Of a DNA stretch of 64,000 bases, positions 11,504-24,594 are shown piece by piece. Source of the stretch: Ottelia alismoides. Taxonomy: Eukaryota > Streptophyta > Magnoliopsida > Alismatales > Hydrocharitaceae. A program made the translations under genes and the position numbers. Under the pieces are notes generated by a model. It ran no database searches, was not told the origin of the DNA, and saw only the letters and a program-made list of their open reading frames with translations. The DNA lies in NCBI GenBank assembly GCA_037367405.1, contig JAZKJV010008269.1, forward strand, positions 124,001-188,000, written 5' to 3'. The number at the start of each line of letters is the position of its first letter. The first letter of the stretch is position 1.

Positions 11504-11866
11504 CAATCCGGCAGTTAGAGGACATGAGCATGTGTGATTAAATCCTTCAGGAGATTGAAGGATTGGAGGGCCCGATCATCGACTAGAAAATCAGACTCCT
11601 TGCCAAGTAACTCAGTAAATGGTAGGGCAATCTTGCTAAAGTATTTAATGAATCGAAGATAGAAACCAACATGCCCCAAAAACGACCGGACTTGCTTGAG
11701 ATCCGTTGGTGGCTGATGTTTTGAAATTGCATCCACCTTGACTGGGTCAAGGTACATGCCACGCTTGAAGATGACCTGACCCAGTACAATTCCCTTGGTC
11801 ACCATGAAGTAACTCTTCACCCATGAAAGTACAGGATTTACCTTACAACACTTTTCAGAACCCGAT
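11504..11866 (-). pseudogene. C-terminal RT / connection segment of element C
   Basis: The minus-strand frame reads YFMVTKGIVLGQVIFKRG, KHQPPTDLKQVRSFLGHVGF and RFIKYFSKIALPFTELL. These are the thumb and connection blocks of gypsy RT. The palm with the catalytic FMDD motif is missing because pol is cut at about 11866, where an LTR of B begins in the middle. The break falls at the equivalent of the DRVLK segment that follows FMDD in B. A stop lies between this segment and RNase H (around 11512). Confidence 0.85.
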
Positions 11867-14800
11867 CTTTTTATTAGCAATTCAATGAAGGTGGTTTCAT
11901 TCATTTGGAGTTAAATGCAAAAGTTAGGTTTTGGACCCACATTGTATAATTTACCTGAGTAAAATATTCATTTTATTTCTTATATATATTATTCACACTT
12001 TAATATTTTTATAATTTTCTAAATATTATTTATAACATATGTACACAATTAGAATAACATAAAACCATTAAAATACACTAGAATAAAATAGTATACTAAA
12101 ATACATAGATGAATTACCTAAACAAATACCTATATAGTAAATTGATATATTTATTTAAATATACGATTAACTTCAGAAAAATAAAATAAAAATATATTTG
12201 AGTGTATTTAAATAAGTTATAAATATATAAATTATGTGTATAAAATAATAACATACATATTACAAAGCAAAAATAAAATACCAAAATGTAGGTATTTATA
12301 CCTATGATTTACTTGTAAATATTGACTTGTAATAAAAAGACCCATAAAAATAAATAGAAATGTGAATTCTACATTAAATTACAAACACTTTTCATGTTTT
12401 AATAAAAATTCAATTAATCATTTACTATTTATTATTGATTTTACCAATCTTTTCCTTCTGAGAATTTTCTAGTTGATCCACATGGACCAACTAGAAACCT
12501 CCCCCAGTTAACCTTGGTCAACTGGTCCCTCTCTCTTCCTCGGATCGTGATTTATCAAAATACCTGATTTTCACCTAATTATCCACTTGAGATGATGATC
12601 TGCCATGGCATGCTGCTTGATTTCTAGAGATTGGACATCCCTAAATCACACCATGGCCAAAGATCAAATCGATCATCCTCGATTCAACTAGAATCCTCGA
12701 TCAAAATCCACCCTTTTTGCAGCCTATAAATAAAGATATTTGGCTTCCTTCCTTGATTTGACCCCTCTTCCTTGTTTCTTAAACCCTCAATTCATGTGTA
12801 GGACCCGTTCTTGGTGATAGGAAGCTGGTGAAGCCGACTTGCAATGAGGAGGAAGCTTGGAGGAGGAGTATCCACGCATTGCCGAAGCTCCGTCGATGGT
12901 CTTTCTTCTATGGCCCTCCAGCAGGATCGAGGCCCTTTCTCATCATTCTTAGGTACTACTTTTAACGTAGATTTCAGTTCTACATTTGGTTTAAAATTAT
13001 GTACAATAGATTCAGAAATATTCCAAATCCATTGTTCGTCTGGAGCTCGAGCTCCATGCTTATTCCATCGTGATCCGACCAGTCTCAAACCCTGCAAACG
13101 ACCCTCTTTCACTTCCCATCATGTTCTCCACCTAATCCACCTAATTTCCCCTTAGATTCGACCCAGATCAAAGAGAATCGAGGCTCATTCCTTACCCTTC
13201 ACCTGAGCCTCACTGCCATCTCATTCCATGCATCATTTGGCTTAAACCTCTAGTCGAGGAGTTAACCCTTGAGCCGAGAAATATTTTTGGTGCAAGTCCA
13301 TGACTTCCAGGAGGCGTCTGGAGCTGTGTTGGATATTTGGAGCAACCCTCAGGTGCTCGGACCCCGTTAGAGCCCTAAGAGCTCCCTTACCGTCTTGGTA
13401 GCGCACCACAACATGTGGAGGAGCTCTAGCAATCTGCTGGAATCATCAGAGCAGTGATCCACCACCGGAGGTCCGAGATATCAACGATCAAAGGAAGGAA
13501 AATGCGTTGTTCTTGTGTGTTCTTCCTCCAGAGCTATCAGATCATCCATGTTGCCTAGATCTAATCTGGGTCGCCCAGTTCCAATGAAGCAGTACGTGAT
13601 CTCTAGCATACGGCCAGCCAGATGGAGCATCTGCAGCGGTTGGATTCAGGCATTTAAGCGGTATATTTGCAAAGACCTCCCTTTGCCTTTTTGTAATTTA
13701 TAATTAGTCTCGTAAATATTTAAGTACGTTCAAAACTTTGTGGACAATTTGCATGTACCCCCCTCAAACCTTTATATTATTCCACTTTAGTCCAATGCTA
13801 GGTCACCTCACGTGGACCCCGACACGAGGGGACATTTTGCAAAGAGGCATCCCAACTTTTGTGTTTACTTTTTATCTATAAAAATTGAGTTGCAGTTCAT
13901 TATTTTTGCTTAAATTGCATGCGAGCCCCTGTGGTTTATTTTATTTGCAAAATATCCCTGTCAACTTGATTTATTTTTATTTTTGCATTTCCTTTTATTT
14001 AAAAAATCTCTTGAGCTCCAAAAATTATCAAAAAATAGGTGTATGGGCATGATTAGGTGCTTATTCACGCTAGTATTTTTATTTATCATTTTGATTGCAT
14101 TTATCATTTATATAAAAAACATTTGGGGGCGTTTTATTCCTTATTTGCCTAGAAAAATGCAAAAAATATGTAAAACCTTTTTTAAAATTCCAAAAATTAC
14201 CTAATTTTTATTCTCTATTTTATAACTACAGACCAAAAATCATAAAAATATCAAAATAACTCTAAAAATTAGTATACCCTTGCTAAACCTAAAATATTTG
14301 CAAAATACTTTTGAAAAAAAATCCAAAAATATTAGTTTTAGTTTTATATTTTTATATATTGTATTATATATCTATTGAAATTGATTTTGGGAGATTTTGA
14401 TATCATCTCCTATTTTTAAATCTCAAATCAATTCTGATTATTTAAACATTCCTTGTTTTGCACTTTTCCTAATTAAAAATTCATAAAAATACAAAAAATC
14501 TCAAAAATCGATAAAAACGAGAAAATATTTGAAAAATACAAAATTATTTGGCTATTTTGAATATTTTTTTCTATATTTATATATAGTATACCATATATAG
14601 CCTATATGTATATATCTATATATCATTATATATTATTTATTTTATTTTAATAACTATAAATACCTTATAGATAATTTAAAATTAAAAAAAATAAAAATGA
14701 TTATTTTCCTTAAGTATTTTCTGATTTTTACATATTTATTATATATATTATTCTACATAGTATTTATATTATATATAATCCTTATTCTTCCTTAATATAT

Positions 14801-15203
14801 ATCCTTATATATATTACTTATATTATTTAAAAAATATTTTTTTTTTAAAATTAAATTATTTTGGATAATAAATAAGAAGAAATTTTTTATTTAATTAAGA
14901 CCCACGTACACATTGAGTAATTTTGTGCGTAATTTAATACACTTGCTTTATTTATTCATTTAATTAGTACCTTCTACGTCATGTGCTTCTCATGGTTCGA
15001 CCCCTACCTGCTTGGCATTATACACATTCATTGTATGTATAATAAATTTTGATTCACACATATGCTTTCCTTGCTTGATTTAGTCCTATTGTATAGGTTG
15101 ATTGTTGCTCAGCTTAGGCATATCAGTGAGAGGTCACCTTGACCACTGTGTGCCCGCCTTGCGTGGCATGCATGACTCTCTCCTCAGATTTCTGGTATGA
15201 ACA
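11867..15203 (+). repeat. 5' LTR of B, truncated at its 5' end
   Basis: The segment from about 11870 matches 56325-56976 (3' LTR of B) in order, including TTTTGGACCC, TATTTATAACATATGTACAC, AGAATAACATAAAACCATTA and the CCTCCCCCAGTT block near 12500. It ends GAACA at 15203, two bases before the primer site. The first 600 or so bases are missing. By combining both LTRs the full length would be about 3.9 kb, close to solo LTR D (3871) and E (3735). It holds a TATA box, a GC-rich block (12780-12950) with a donor-like TTAG|GTAC at 12953 and AT-rich U5 sequence. Confidence 0.85.
12725..12732 (+). promoter_or_regulatory. TATA box in the 5' LTR of B
   Basis: TATAAATA in the context AGCCTATAAATAAAG lies about 50 bases before TAAACCCTC and the GC-rich block, where the transcript start is expected. 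It has the plant TATA consensus. Activity is inferred. Confidence 0.65.
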
Positions 15204-15205
15204 AA

Positions 15206-15223
15206 TGGTGTCGTTGTTGGGGA
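15206..15223 (+). promoter_or_regulatory. Primer binding site of B (tRNA-Asp type)
   Basis: TGGTGTCGTTGTTGGGGA differs from the Athila site TGGCGCCGTTGCCGGGGA only by three C-to-T changes. It lies two bases after the LTR end, the same spacing as in A. This is where the tRNA primes minus-strand cDNA. Confidence 0.9.
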
Positions 15224-16682
15224 TCAACAGATATCATAGCTTTGTCTATATTGTTGTGCATATTATTTTTCTTCTACTTTTGCTCTTTATCTTTGATTAT
15301 TATTTGATCTATTCTAACAACTTTTCTTTGTTTGTCTTTCTTGTGAGGGACCACATGGTGAAGGCTAGTTCTAGGAGGCAGACGCACTTGAGCTGCGAGG
15401 AGTTGGGTTCTTCTTCTTGTGAGCTGACTAGGAGAGAACAAATAAGGAGACATAAGGAGAGGAGCACAATAGATCCTTTAGAGTTTTTGTTTTATTTTAT
15501 GAGGAGATTGCCATTTATTCCATTTTTGTATAATTATTTGTAATAATTTTGGACTTGGACACTATAACACCAACGAGGTCCATTGCACGGGTGATTGTTC
15601 ACCTAGGGGCATCATAGTAGTTTTCGCGTTTTCTCGTCTTTATTTTACTTTGTTTCTCATGTTTTGAGCATTCCATCTTTATTTTTATTTGTTTTATGTT
15701 ATTAAAGCCCCTAGATTTAGGTTTGCTTGACTCGGTAGCTAGGTTCAAAAACCTAATAGAAGCATGTATCTATAGTTATATACATTTGGACTTAGTCAAA
15801 TAATTAATTGCAAATTTCTTGAATTTGGAACTGCACACCATGAGGGACACCATACTTCGCTTGCAGGACCCATTGTAGAGGGAACCGAGGAGTCCCTAAT
15901 ATCAGACACTTAGGATCCACTTTTGAGAAGTTTGCATTTGGTTCTTCCTGATAATAGCAAGTATTGTTTAGGATGCTTTCATCTCTTGCACACCACCATA
16001 TAGTGTAAATATTTCAATTCTATCTTGCATCTTGCATGGAGAGCGCTGGGAAGTATTATGAGTCTGCTTACTTTGCATGCATTATTTGATACGAGAGTGA
16101 GATTTCCACTTTCATATCCACTTCATTAATTTTCCATTCTCTCCCTCTATTTTATATCACATTTAGGATAAAAAGAAAATACAAAAAAATCATTAGGCGG
16201 GTTGCTTTAAAAATACTCAAAAAAAGTGAAGGCCTGAAAAATTTTAAACTAGGGGACTGCTAAATAAATTTTGACCTTAATTAAAATTGGTAATGGACAT
16301 CCTTGTTTTGGGATCATAAAGCCCTCCATGCTTTTAGGTACACTCCAGGCAGAGTGAGGCAAGAACCCAAAGGATTAGAGCAAAAACCCAATCGGTGACA
16401 GCCTTGGTTATCACTTGGGGTGGTGAAATATTGTCGCTTCTATCATACGTGGGTGAGTAGGGACTTGTAGACGACGGTGTTCCTACCTTGTTTGGAACAT
16501 CATGCTTGGTCTGAGGTATTAAGCATAGGCCATGCCTTCGCGAGGGTGTTTGTCGCATTATCCTATAGCCGAGTACCTCGCTTGCGGGGGAGGTATTAGT
16601 TTCGCATATTGGCTTACTCTTTCTATTTCTTTGACTGAGTAGCCCCCAAGAACGAGACCAAGGATCTCAAAGTGCGCAAATC
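15224..16682 (+). other. Leader of B, first part
   Basis: About 1.5 kb lie between the primer site and solo LTR E with no coding region I can support. An open frame at 15139-15543 spans the LTR end and primer site and is hydrophobic by composition. The rest is mixed AT-rich leader with a moderately GC-rich stretch at 16320-16680. Confidence 0.6.
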
Positions 16683-19600
16683 TGATGAATCAAAAGTCTC
16701 GCGATCTTGTGTTCCGCACAAGGTGGGAACACAATCCTCGAAGCAACCGACAAGAAACCTGACTAAAATAACAATTTACCCACAATTAAGAATCAAGCAT
16801 TGAAAATAAAAGTGTGGAGTTAAAAATTATTATAACTCTACAAATGATGTGTATAGTGCATGTATGTATAGAGTGTCGAACATAGGGAGCAAACAAGATA
16901 GACTGGGCAAATAAATGCACAAAAAATGTTTTCTCTTCTTGTCTATATTTTTGTATGTGATTTTTTTATGTTTTTATTATTTTTATGGTATTTTTAATTT
17001 ATTTAATTGTTCTAATTTTATATTTTTTTCCTTTTTATCTTTTCTGATTTTTAAGTTCCTTTTTTTATAAAAGATATATAAGATATATAAATAATATATA
17101 AGGCTATATATACAATATTGGATAATATAATTATAAAATCAAATAAAAATAAACAACAATAGGAAATATTTTTTTTTGGTTTTAAATATTTTTTACTATT
17201 TTTGGGATTTTTAAGATAATTATACTCATTTTAATGTATTTTTAAAGTCAAAAATATCCCAAAACAAAGATTAATAAAATGGGCGAGATTAATTTGGAAA
17301 TTAAAAATAGAAAATAATGTCCAAAACTTACCAAATCAATTTTAATCGATAAATATTAATATAAAGAAAATTATAAAATAGAAATGAATATTTTGGAGAT
17401 TTTAGGGATTTTTTAGATGCTTATAAAGGATTTCAGAGCTTTTAAATGTTTATGTATTTTCTTTTTTCTATTCTTAGGTTTTTTATGTTCTAGAGTTGTA
17501 AAATAAATAGATAAACAAAATATGTATTTTTTATTTTTTTTTCAGAAAGTTTTTTATTTTTTGGGTATTTTATAAGTCAAACAAGGACTTTTCTACTCTT
17601 TTTTATTTCATAAAATAATTAAAATGCCTAAAATTAGAACAAAAAATATGGCAAGAAACTACAAGCAACAAGCACGTAATCCTATTTTTTGAGTTTTTTG
17701 GAGCATGGATGATAATTTTAATAAATAGAGAACATAACAAAAATTCACGTACTAGCAGGGCATATGTGTAATTAAAAAATAACCAACAAGGATCACATGC
17801 TTTTTTTCCCAAAATATTATAATTGGAATAAAAAAATTTTGGACTAAAAGGAAATACAAATACCTACAGGGGTATCTTGACAAAATGCCCATCTCACGTG
17901 GGACAACACATAAGGTGAGCTGACAAGGGACCAAAATGCAAATATAATAGAGCTCATGGTTCTACTTGCAAAATACACAAAATTTTTAACCTAATTAATT
18001 ATTTATAGGAGTAAATAATAAAGGTAATAAAAGCAGGAGTAGAGAATGTAATTTACCCTCTAAGGTGTTGATCCAACGGTTGACAGGCTCCCACTTATCC
18101 ACTTGTCACCTTTGTAGTCCACGATAACGGTTCAGCATGAAGGGTTGGGATTAAATCCCAGGGTTGAGATTGATGGCTGAGGAGCGAAGGATCAGATGAT
18201 GGTTGGATGATCTGGAGCAGTGAGAAGATCTGACAGTTGGAAGGGGCTCTTTAAGAACACTCTAAGAACTCATCGATGGCGAGTTTAGATCTACTCTACT
18301 CAACACCATCGACCATCCGGGAAGCTCAAAACATGGGCAAAATGGAGCAGGGGCTCCTCCGCTTTAGACGAGGGTCTTCAGTGAGCTCCTAGAGCTGCGA
18401 CGAAGGTTGACGAGGTCAGGGAAGAAGGGCAGCTCCAGGAATCTCTTTCTCGATCAAAATCAACCCGGTAGGATCCTTTGGCGCATCAGTTCCTGCAGAA
18501 AGTTCAGACACACCAAGCGAAGGGGTATGCTGTCTTATTAGTGGAGACGGGCATGATGGGCATGTCTCCGACGAGCGGTAGTGTTGAGACACGGATCTCC
18601 AGATTCACGAGGGATCGGGCTGAATGGAAGCACATGGAGAATGGAGAAGGCGATGGGAAGCGAAGTGACAGTGGTTGCGGGTCGGGAACAAGGTGTAGCA
18701 CAATCAACCTCCGACGAACTATGAATTTTTTATTTACGCTAAAACACGTGATTAAAATTAAACTAAACACGAGAAATAAATCCTAGAACTACAAGCTAGC
18801 TAAAAAGGCAAGAAAAAGTACCTCAACTGGCCGGAGCTAGGAGATGGAGAACCTCATGGACAAAGTGGCCGGAGATGGTAGAAGTCACCTCCGACCGCAC
18901 CTTTCCTTGCCGCAAACGGTTAGAGATGCTCCAATCACAAACCTCAATCTGGAGCGTGAAATAGGGAGTCAAAACGGGCCAAAAGGGGATCCAAAATCAA
19001 AAAATGGAGAAGGGTGGAGTTTTGTACAGGAAACTGGAACGGCTAGAAGATCGAGGACAATCACTCGATGCAGTGATCCATAACTCAAGGAAGTGAGCTG
19101 GCATGGAAGAGCATGAATCAAGGATGAAAAATGGAAGAGGAATCAACCCAAAAGGATGAATGGATCCTTGGGGAAAAAACAAGGAAAGTGAGTCAAACGT
19201 TAGGCCTGTCAGAACCTAGGACCTCAGTTAGAGAGTTGACCGAAGTCAACTAAAGGTGCTCCATGGTTGGTCCACATGGACTAACCAGAAAAAACTTGAC
19301 CCTAAATTATTTATAAATTCATTAATAAATAATAAATGATTTTATTAAAATAAAAGTTGTTTATTATTTTATGTAGTAATTTAATATTATTTTTATTTAT
19401 TTTTTGAACTTATTTCTTACAAGTTAGTTTTTAGGGTTTCATTTATAGGCATATTCATCTATATTTTGTTTGTTTTATTTTGTATTTTGTATTTTAATAT
19501 TTTATTTTCTTATTTTCTATATTTATAACTTATTTTTATACACATAAATATATTTTCATTTTGTTGTTTTTGATATAATATTTACACTTAAATAAATAGG

Positions 19601-20417
19601 GATGTATATTATATAGGTATAAGTATAGATATTTCATCTATGTATTTTTGTATACTATTTTATTTTTGTATTTTCCTTTTGGTTTTATGTTATTTTAAAT
19701 ATGTAAATATATTATAAATAATATTTTAAAATATAAAAAATATAAAATTATAAAAATAATAAAGAATAAATAAAATGAATATTTTATATAGGTAAACTAT
19801 ACAATAAGGGTCCAAAACCTAACTTTCACACCTTAACTCCAAAAAATATGAGACCACCTTCATTAAATAGCTTATTAAAAGTTATACACAATTAAAGTGA
19901 TTTTGATATATTTTAGTTTTTATTTAGGAGATATGGGTCTACGAAGTTGAGATTTTGGCTTTTTATTTAGAGTAAAAAATGAACACAGTATATTATATTT
20001 CTATGAAATCAATTTGTATTCTTTTGCATTTTTATCTACATCTTTCATGTACATAGTTTCTTTATTAGAGGTATAAAAAATAGAAAATAAAATATGTCCC
20101 AAAATTAACTTATTGATGAATAAAAGAATGAGGATTTTAATGGAATTTTGACCCTTATCTCCCCCTACTTTATTCCTTGTCGACCTAGTCATCAAGATGC
20201 CTAGGTCTCGAGGTTTAGGGTCATAAAATACCATTGCTATTTTATTATTTTTCTTTTCTTTATTATATAATTTTATCATTAAAAATTGCATTTTATATAC
20301 AATAAATAGAATAAATAATGAATGTTAATTTGTACAAAATAATAATATTTACATGCATTATCTAGGGTTTTTAAGGCCAAATTTATATAATAAAGGTGAT
20401 GAAATGGAGATTAATCA
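16683..20417 (-). mobile_element. Solo LTR E (Athila, minus strand)
   Basis: Read on the minus strand it begins TGATTAATCTCC, continues with the start of LTR family B/D (TTTCATCACCTTTATTATA, GGCCTTAAAAACCCTAG) and ends TTGATTCATCA, for 3735 bp. It is flanked by AAATC (16678-16682) and AGATC (20418-20422), a 5-bp target duplication with one change. No primer site or internal region adjoins it. It is best explained as the product of LTR-LTR recombination. On its own strand a GC-rich block ends GTTGAG|GTACTT at 18821. Confidence 0.9.
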
Positions 20418-21179
20418 AGATCACATGTTACAAAGGAGGTGGAAGAAGTATGAGGTATTTTCCCAGCAGTACACACACTCCTATAGGGTTAGTGTACTTA
20501 AGGACTTATTAAAAGATTTTCCTGCAATACAACCGTAAAATTGAAAAGATAAAAATAGTCGAACTTTTATAACTTCGCTTGGACCGTGTTGGTGAATTCA
20601 AAACTTGTTTGGTGTTTGTTTGATTTATATTAAGATCCAAGATCACAATCTCACATTTGTGCACATTTTGCCTTCATTTTTCTCTTCTTTTATTCTCATT
20701 TGACCCCGCTCACTTTTGAGCCATTCTACTATTTTGCACTCATTTTATTTCTTGCTGACCTCCGTATCATTCATCCCTTCTTGATCACCTCTTTGATCTT
20801 CAAGATGGCGACTTATGGATGGCTTAGACGGGACTCTGCCGACACCCACATCGATTCCATGTGCCTGCCTTCTCCAACAATTCAGGGTGATTCCCAAGAA
20901 TACGGTTCAGACTCCGCGAACTGCTCTCTAGACTCCCCATTTCTTCAATAAGTTGGGACTACTCTTGTCCCAAAATCTTCCCATTTTGGATGGAAATTAA
21001 TTTCACTCCTTATACCACTCCATCCTTAATGAAGTTTTGAGTTGACCTTAACACACATTGATTTGTCTCAACCGGTACTTCCATACAGACTAATCGGGGC
21101 ATCATTCCTTGTGCAGATCGAGACCTCTGATATGAAGCCACATATTGTGTCATATTTTGGACTCTGATTCAGAGAAAGA
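20418..21179 (+). other. Leader of B, second part
   Basis: This continues the leader after solo LTR E and runs up to the gag start. An in-frame ATG with good downstream coding homology is found only at 21180. The ORF at 20700-20951 shows no recognisable domain, and its composition does not support a gene. Confidence 0.6.
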
Positions 21180-22056
21180 ATGGCTCCTAACGAAAAGGGG
21201 AAGGGACCTCAACACCCACCACATCCGCAGTCAGGCCAGCAACCCGATCAGAACATAGTGAATACACAACTCCTCGCTTATAATAGGTGATCCAGCAGTA
21301 GCTCACCGACCAGGAATTGGTCCAAGTTACTTTTGAGGATATGCTAAATGATATCAGTATAATGAGAGACCAGCCTGGAGGAGGAGAAGAGAAAGTAATC
21401 AAAGGTGGACCCCATAGAGGAGGAGGAGAAGAACCAAGAGGAGGGCAACCCAAGCTGACCCTCAAGGAGACTTACAACCTGGTGCTAGATATATGACAAA
21501 ATGGATCTAGATACCTGTTGTTCATGCTCATTTTGAGTTGAATCCTCAATTCTTGGCACTTGTCCCCATATTCCATGGAAATTCGAATGAAGAACTGTAT
21601 ATCTGTCTCTAACAATTTGGGTGTATCTATGGAACCATGCACTACCCTAAGATTCCATTAGGTGTGGTTAAAATTACAACAATCTCGTTCAACCTTCAGG
21701 ACAAGTCTCTTCATTGGATTAATCATCTAGGGAAGGTTGTCGCCACTTGGGAGGAACTTAAGTTTGCCTTCCTGCGCAAATTCTATTCTCTCGGGCGGCT
21801 GAATCATATGTGAGTCCGTATTGCGAACTTCACCCAAGCCACCCACGAATCCATTCATGAGTCTTGGGAGAGGTTCACGGATCAACAAGAGAAATGTCCA
21901 CAACATGATATCTCATGAACTAGCTTGGTCCAACATTTCTATGGTGGACTGACAATTGAGAGTGAGAAGCTCGTTGATGCCGCTTGTAGCGGTTCACACT
22001 TCAACAAAGATGAGGATGTAGTGTGGCGGATTTTTGAAGAAATGGTTGAAGGATAA
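21180..22056 (+). pseudogene. gag: gag (capsid region) of element B
   Basis: The ATG at 21180 opens MAPNEKGKGPQHPPHPQ, a basic Pro/Gln-rich start. After a stop near 21283 and a frameshifted Gly/Arg-rich linker the capsid domain begins about 21520. Key blocks are FELNPQFLALVP, LQDKSLHWINHLG, TWEELKFAFLRKFY, ESWERFTDQQEKCPQHD and HFYGGLTIESEKLVDAA, the Retrotrans_gag pattern of plant gypsy elements. In-frame stops at 21811 (TGA) and 21916 (TGA) fall where relatives have Arg, which fits CGA to TGA decay. Gag forms the particle in which reverse transcription takes place. Confidence 0.85.
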
Positions 22057-23560
22057 GTTGCCCTATCATCATCCCGTTCATATCATAAACAACCACAAGT
22101 GCACCAGAAGGCAATACGCATGGCTTCCGTACAGGAGCAGGATGGGGATGAGAGCTCGAACTTGAGTATTATTGGCAGACACCTATCCATGGTGGATATA
22201 ATTGAAAAACAATCACAAGATTTTAAGAAACTTGTTGTGATCGAATAGAGGATGCAACACTTGGACAAACTCGATCAGATTACCAAGCAGCTGGAGCTGT
22301 TCGTTAGTACAATCAGCTCCTGCATCTCTATGTCTGCATTTATCGCCTTTCCTGCTGAGAAGAAAGAGCCAACATCAACACAAACTCCTCAACCAAGTCC
22401 TGTGCAGCTAGCAGTTCATGATGTATATTACATGCAAGCCCCAAAGCCATCTTCTCCCCAACAGTCGCAAAAATAGCAGGTTGTATACCAATCAAAACTC
22501 CATACCTTCTCAGATCCATGTTCCCATCCACCACCTCTCATTTAGGAGGTGAATGGAGTTTGGTTAAATGATGCGCAGTTGGCCCGTCAAGGTGGACCTC
22601 GACAGGGCCAGCTTGCGAATTCTTGTCCATTCCCTCAACACCAAGTAGGCAGGTTTATCCAAGGTAGCGACCAACCTCACCACTAGCAGTCTTAGCCATA
22701 CAAAATCAGTTCCAACAACCACACTACTGACAATTCCAGCAGTATGCAGTTGTGTCGTATCAGCACCCTCCTCCTCATCATCATCAACAATACAATTCTC
22801 TTTCTCAATATCCTCCATAGCACCATTCTCAATCTCAGTGTAGCCAACACATTAAACTGACATAGGCCCCTCCTATGAACCCCACCCTTGACTTCTTGGC
22901 TTGGCTTGTCAAGAGCCTCGTAGAGGTGAGTCAGAAGATTGATGACCTCCCCGTTGCTAAGACACCAATCCCAGCACTGGTGGAGGCAAATCTAACAATT
23001 TCAGAAAGCGTGAGCAGGTAGTTTGTAATGTTCTTAACAAACTCAAAGAGTCAGATGTGCATGATGCTTTATTATCTAATGCAATTACTCTCAGGGGTGG
23101 TAGGACGTTCTAGCCATCTATAATAATGAAGGGCAAAAATAAATCTTCCACATGCAAGTCATCATCCTCTTCTACATCAGCCAGACCAATAACATGGCTA
23201 GGCAAGGAAGAAGAAGAAGAAGCAACATAGAAAATCCAAACAATGAAAAAAGATAAAAACAATAAAAAGAGGACAATAGCAGCCAATGCAACAACTAACT
23301 AATGATGGAGAAGCCAACACTTGCAGCCAACCCATATCCAGTTGAAGAAGCCCCGCCTGCTATTTTAGGATGCCCACCACCTTAGAGGGATGAACAATCT
23401 ACTTTTTGTCATCCAGGTATTCAGCATGATGTGGGCATAGATTTTGGTTTTGTAAATAATAACAATATTTCTGCATTTAGTTATGTACATATTCCTTTTC
23501 TAGACGCTTTAGAAAAATCCAAAAATAAAAATTTGAAAACAACTTTGTTGGATCCTGACG
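22057..23560 (+). pseudogene. gag C-terminal / linker region of B
   Basis: Decayed coding sequence with a helical Gln/Leu-rich part (about 22250-22320), Pro/Gln-rich and poly-His-like stretches (22480-22800) and the segment LSNAITLRGGR at about 23075-23107. The last matches the AITLRSGR-type block that precedes protease in Athila polyproteins. Lys-rich, low-complexity sequence follows (23200-23280). No zinc knuckle is visible. Stops are frequent in every frame. Confidence 0.6.
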
Positions 23561-23760
23561 TTGTACAAATTATTCAAATTCTTATTCTTGAGATACCCTT
23601 GCTATAGGCCATTAAGAACATGCTAAATATTAAGAAGGGACTTAAAGATGCATGCACATCCAAGAGATAACCACTCTGAGTCAGATAAAGAAATGTGAAG
23701 CATATCTTAACAACAGTGACAGTAAACGCAATCATCAATTTCCTGTGCAAGAAGAAAGAC

Positions 23761-24120
23761 ATGGGAGCATCTTTAATTTGTTGTACGATATTTAATCAAG
23801 TGTTTGACCAAACCCTTATTGATAGTATATCATCAATAAATCTGATGCCTACTTCACTACTAAAGGAATTTGGGTTGGGACCGCTCAAGTTTACAATGAT
23901 TATTCTGTAGTTTACAGATACTTCAATCAAGCAACCCTGAGGAATTTTGAAGGATGTCATCGCCACTATCCAAGGAATGCAGTTCCCTATGGACTTCATT
24001 ATTTTCGACATGGACATCTCATCTCCTCTTCTATAAAAGCCTATTATACTTGGATGGTCGTTCCTTCGAACAATCGAGGCATTGGCAGATTATTGTAGCG
24101 GACAAATTACCTTTCACTCG
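23761..24120 (+). pseudogene. Aspartic protease region of B
   Basis: The frame reads FDQTLIDSISSINLMP then TSLLKEFGLGPLKFT, MQFPMDFIIFDMD and PIILGWSFLRT. Retroviral-type proteases of this lineage have a CDLGASVNLMP block, then a IILGRPFL block. Here the catalytic Asp is kept, but the following Leu/Thr-Gly-Ala is Ser-Ile-Ser and Gly is lost, so activity is unlikely. A stop (TAG) lies mid-domain near 23908. The enzyme would cut the Gag-Pol polyprotein. Confidence 0.75.
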
Positions 24121-24594
24121 AATAGCGATAAGGTACCCATTCAGAGGATTCAGTTCCTAAAGCTTCATAATCTACAATAGAAGAGAGTGTGCCTACAGAG
24201 CGGATAGAAGACTGTGATTTTCTTGCAGAGATTAGAGACACCAACCTGTTCATGGATGACATCGAAACTCACGATTTCCTCTCTACTGAGGAAGGAGTGG
24301 ATAACATAATCGACTTCTCCTCTATCTTGAAAGATGAGATTCTTGTTGATCTGCCTGATGAACTAATTGATGGACACCTTTAAATAACAGAGGAAAGATG
24401 ATATTATTGCATATTTCTTAGAACAATATTCCTTCATTGAAAATTTGTGTGTATCAATAGATTCAGGGCTTAAAAAGTCAAAGGTGGATAACATAAAATT
24501 GACAGATCTGGCCTCACCAATGCGCTGCACAGTTCATGACATTACTATTGAGAAAACACAAGCACATCCAGAGCTCAAGTAGATTCCAGCAAAC

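Larger units (their letters stand above)
7791..11866 (-). mobile_element. Element C: 3' part of a minus-strand Athila element
   Basis: Read on the minus strand, this contains the end of RT (from 11866), RNase H, integrase (to about 9800) and a post-integrase region with CTAAGTATAG hairpins (9400-9640), a T/A periodic block (8600-9230) and sequence matching 54590-55370 of B down to about 7790. The 3' LTR is gone, replaced by the copia fragment. At 11866 the pol gene is cut in RT, before the catalytic motif in coding order, and abuts a truncated LTR of B. C and B are members of one family, but C is better preserved in integrase. Confidence 0.85.

Noticed and set aside
15139..15543. 134-codon ORF at the start of element B
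   Set aside because: It begins in the LTR and runs through the primer binding site. It is hydrophobic because of T-rich sequence and has no homologue in A.
23200..23290. Lys-rich stretch in the gag-protease linker as a nuclear signal
   Set aside because: The reading frame has stops and the stretch is low-complexity AAG/AAA repeats. No function can be supported.
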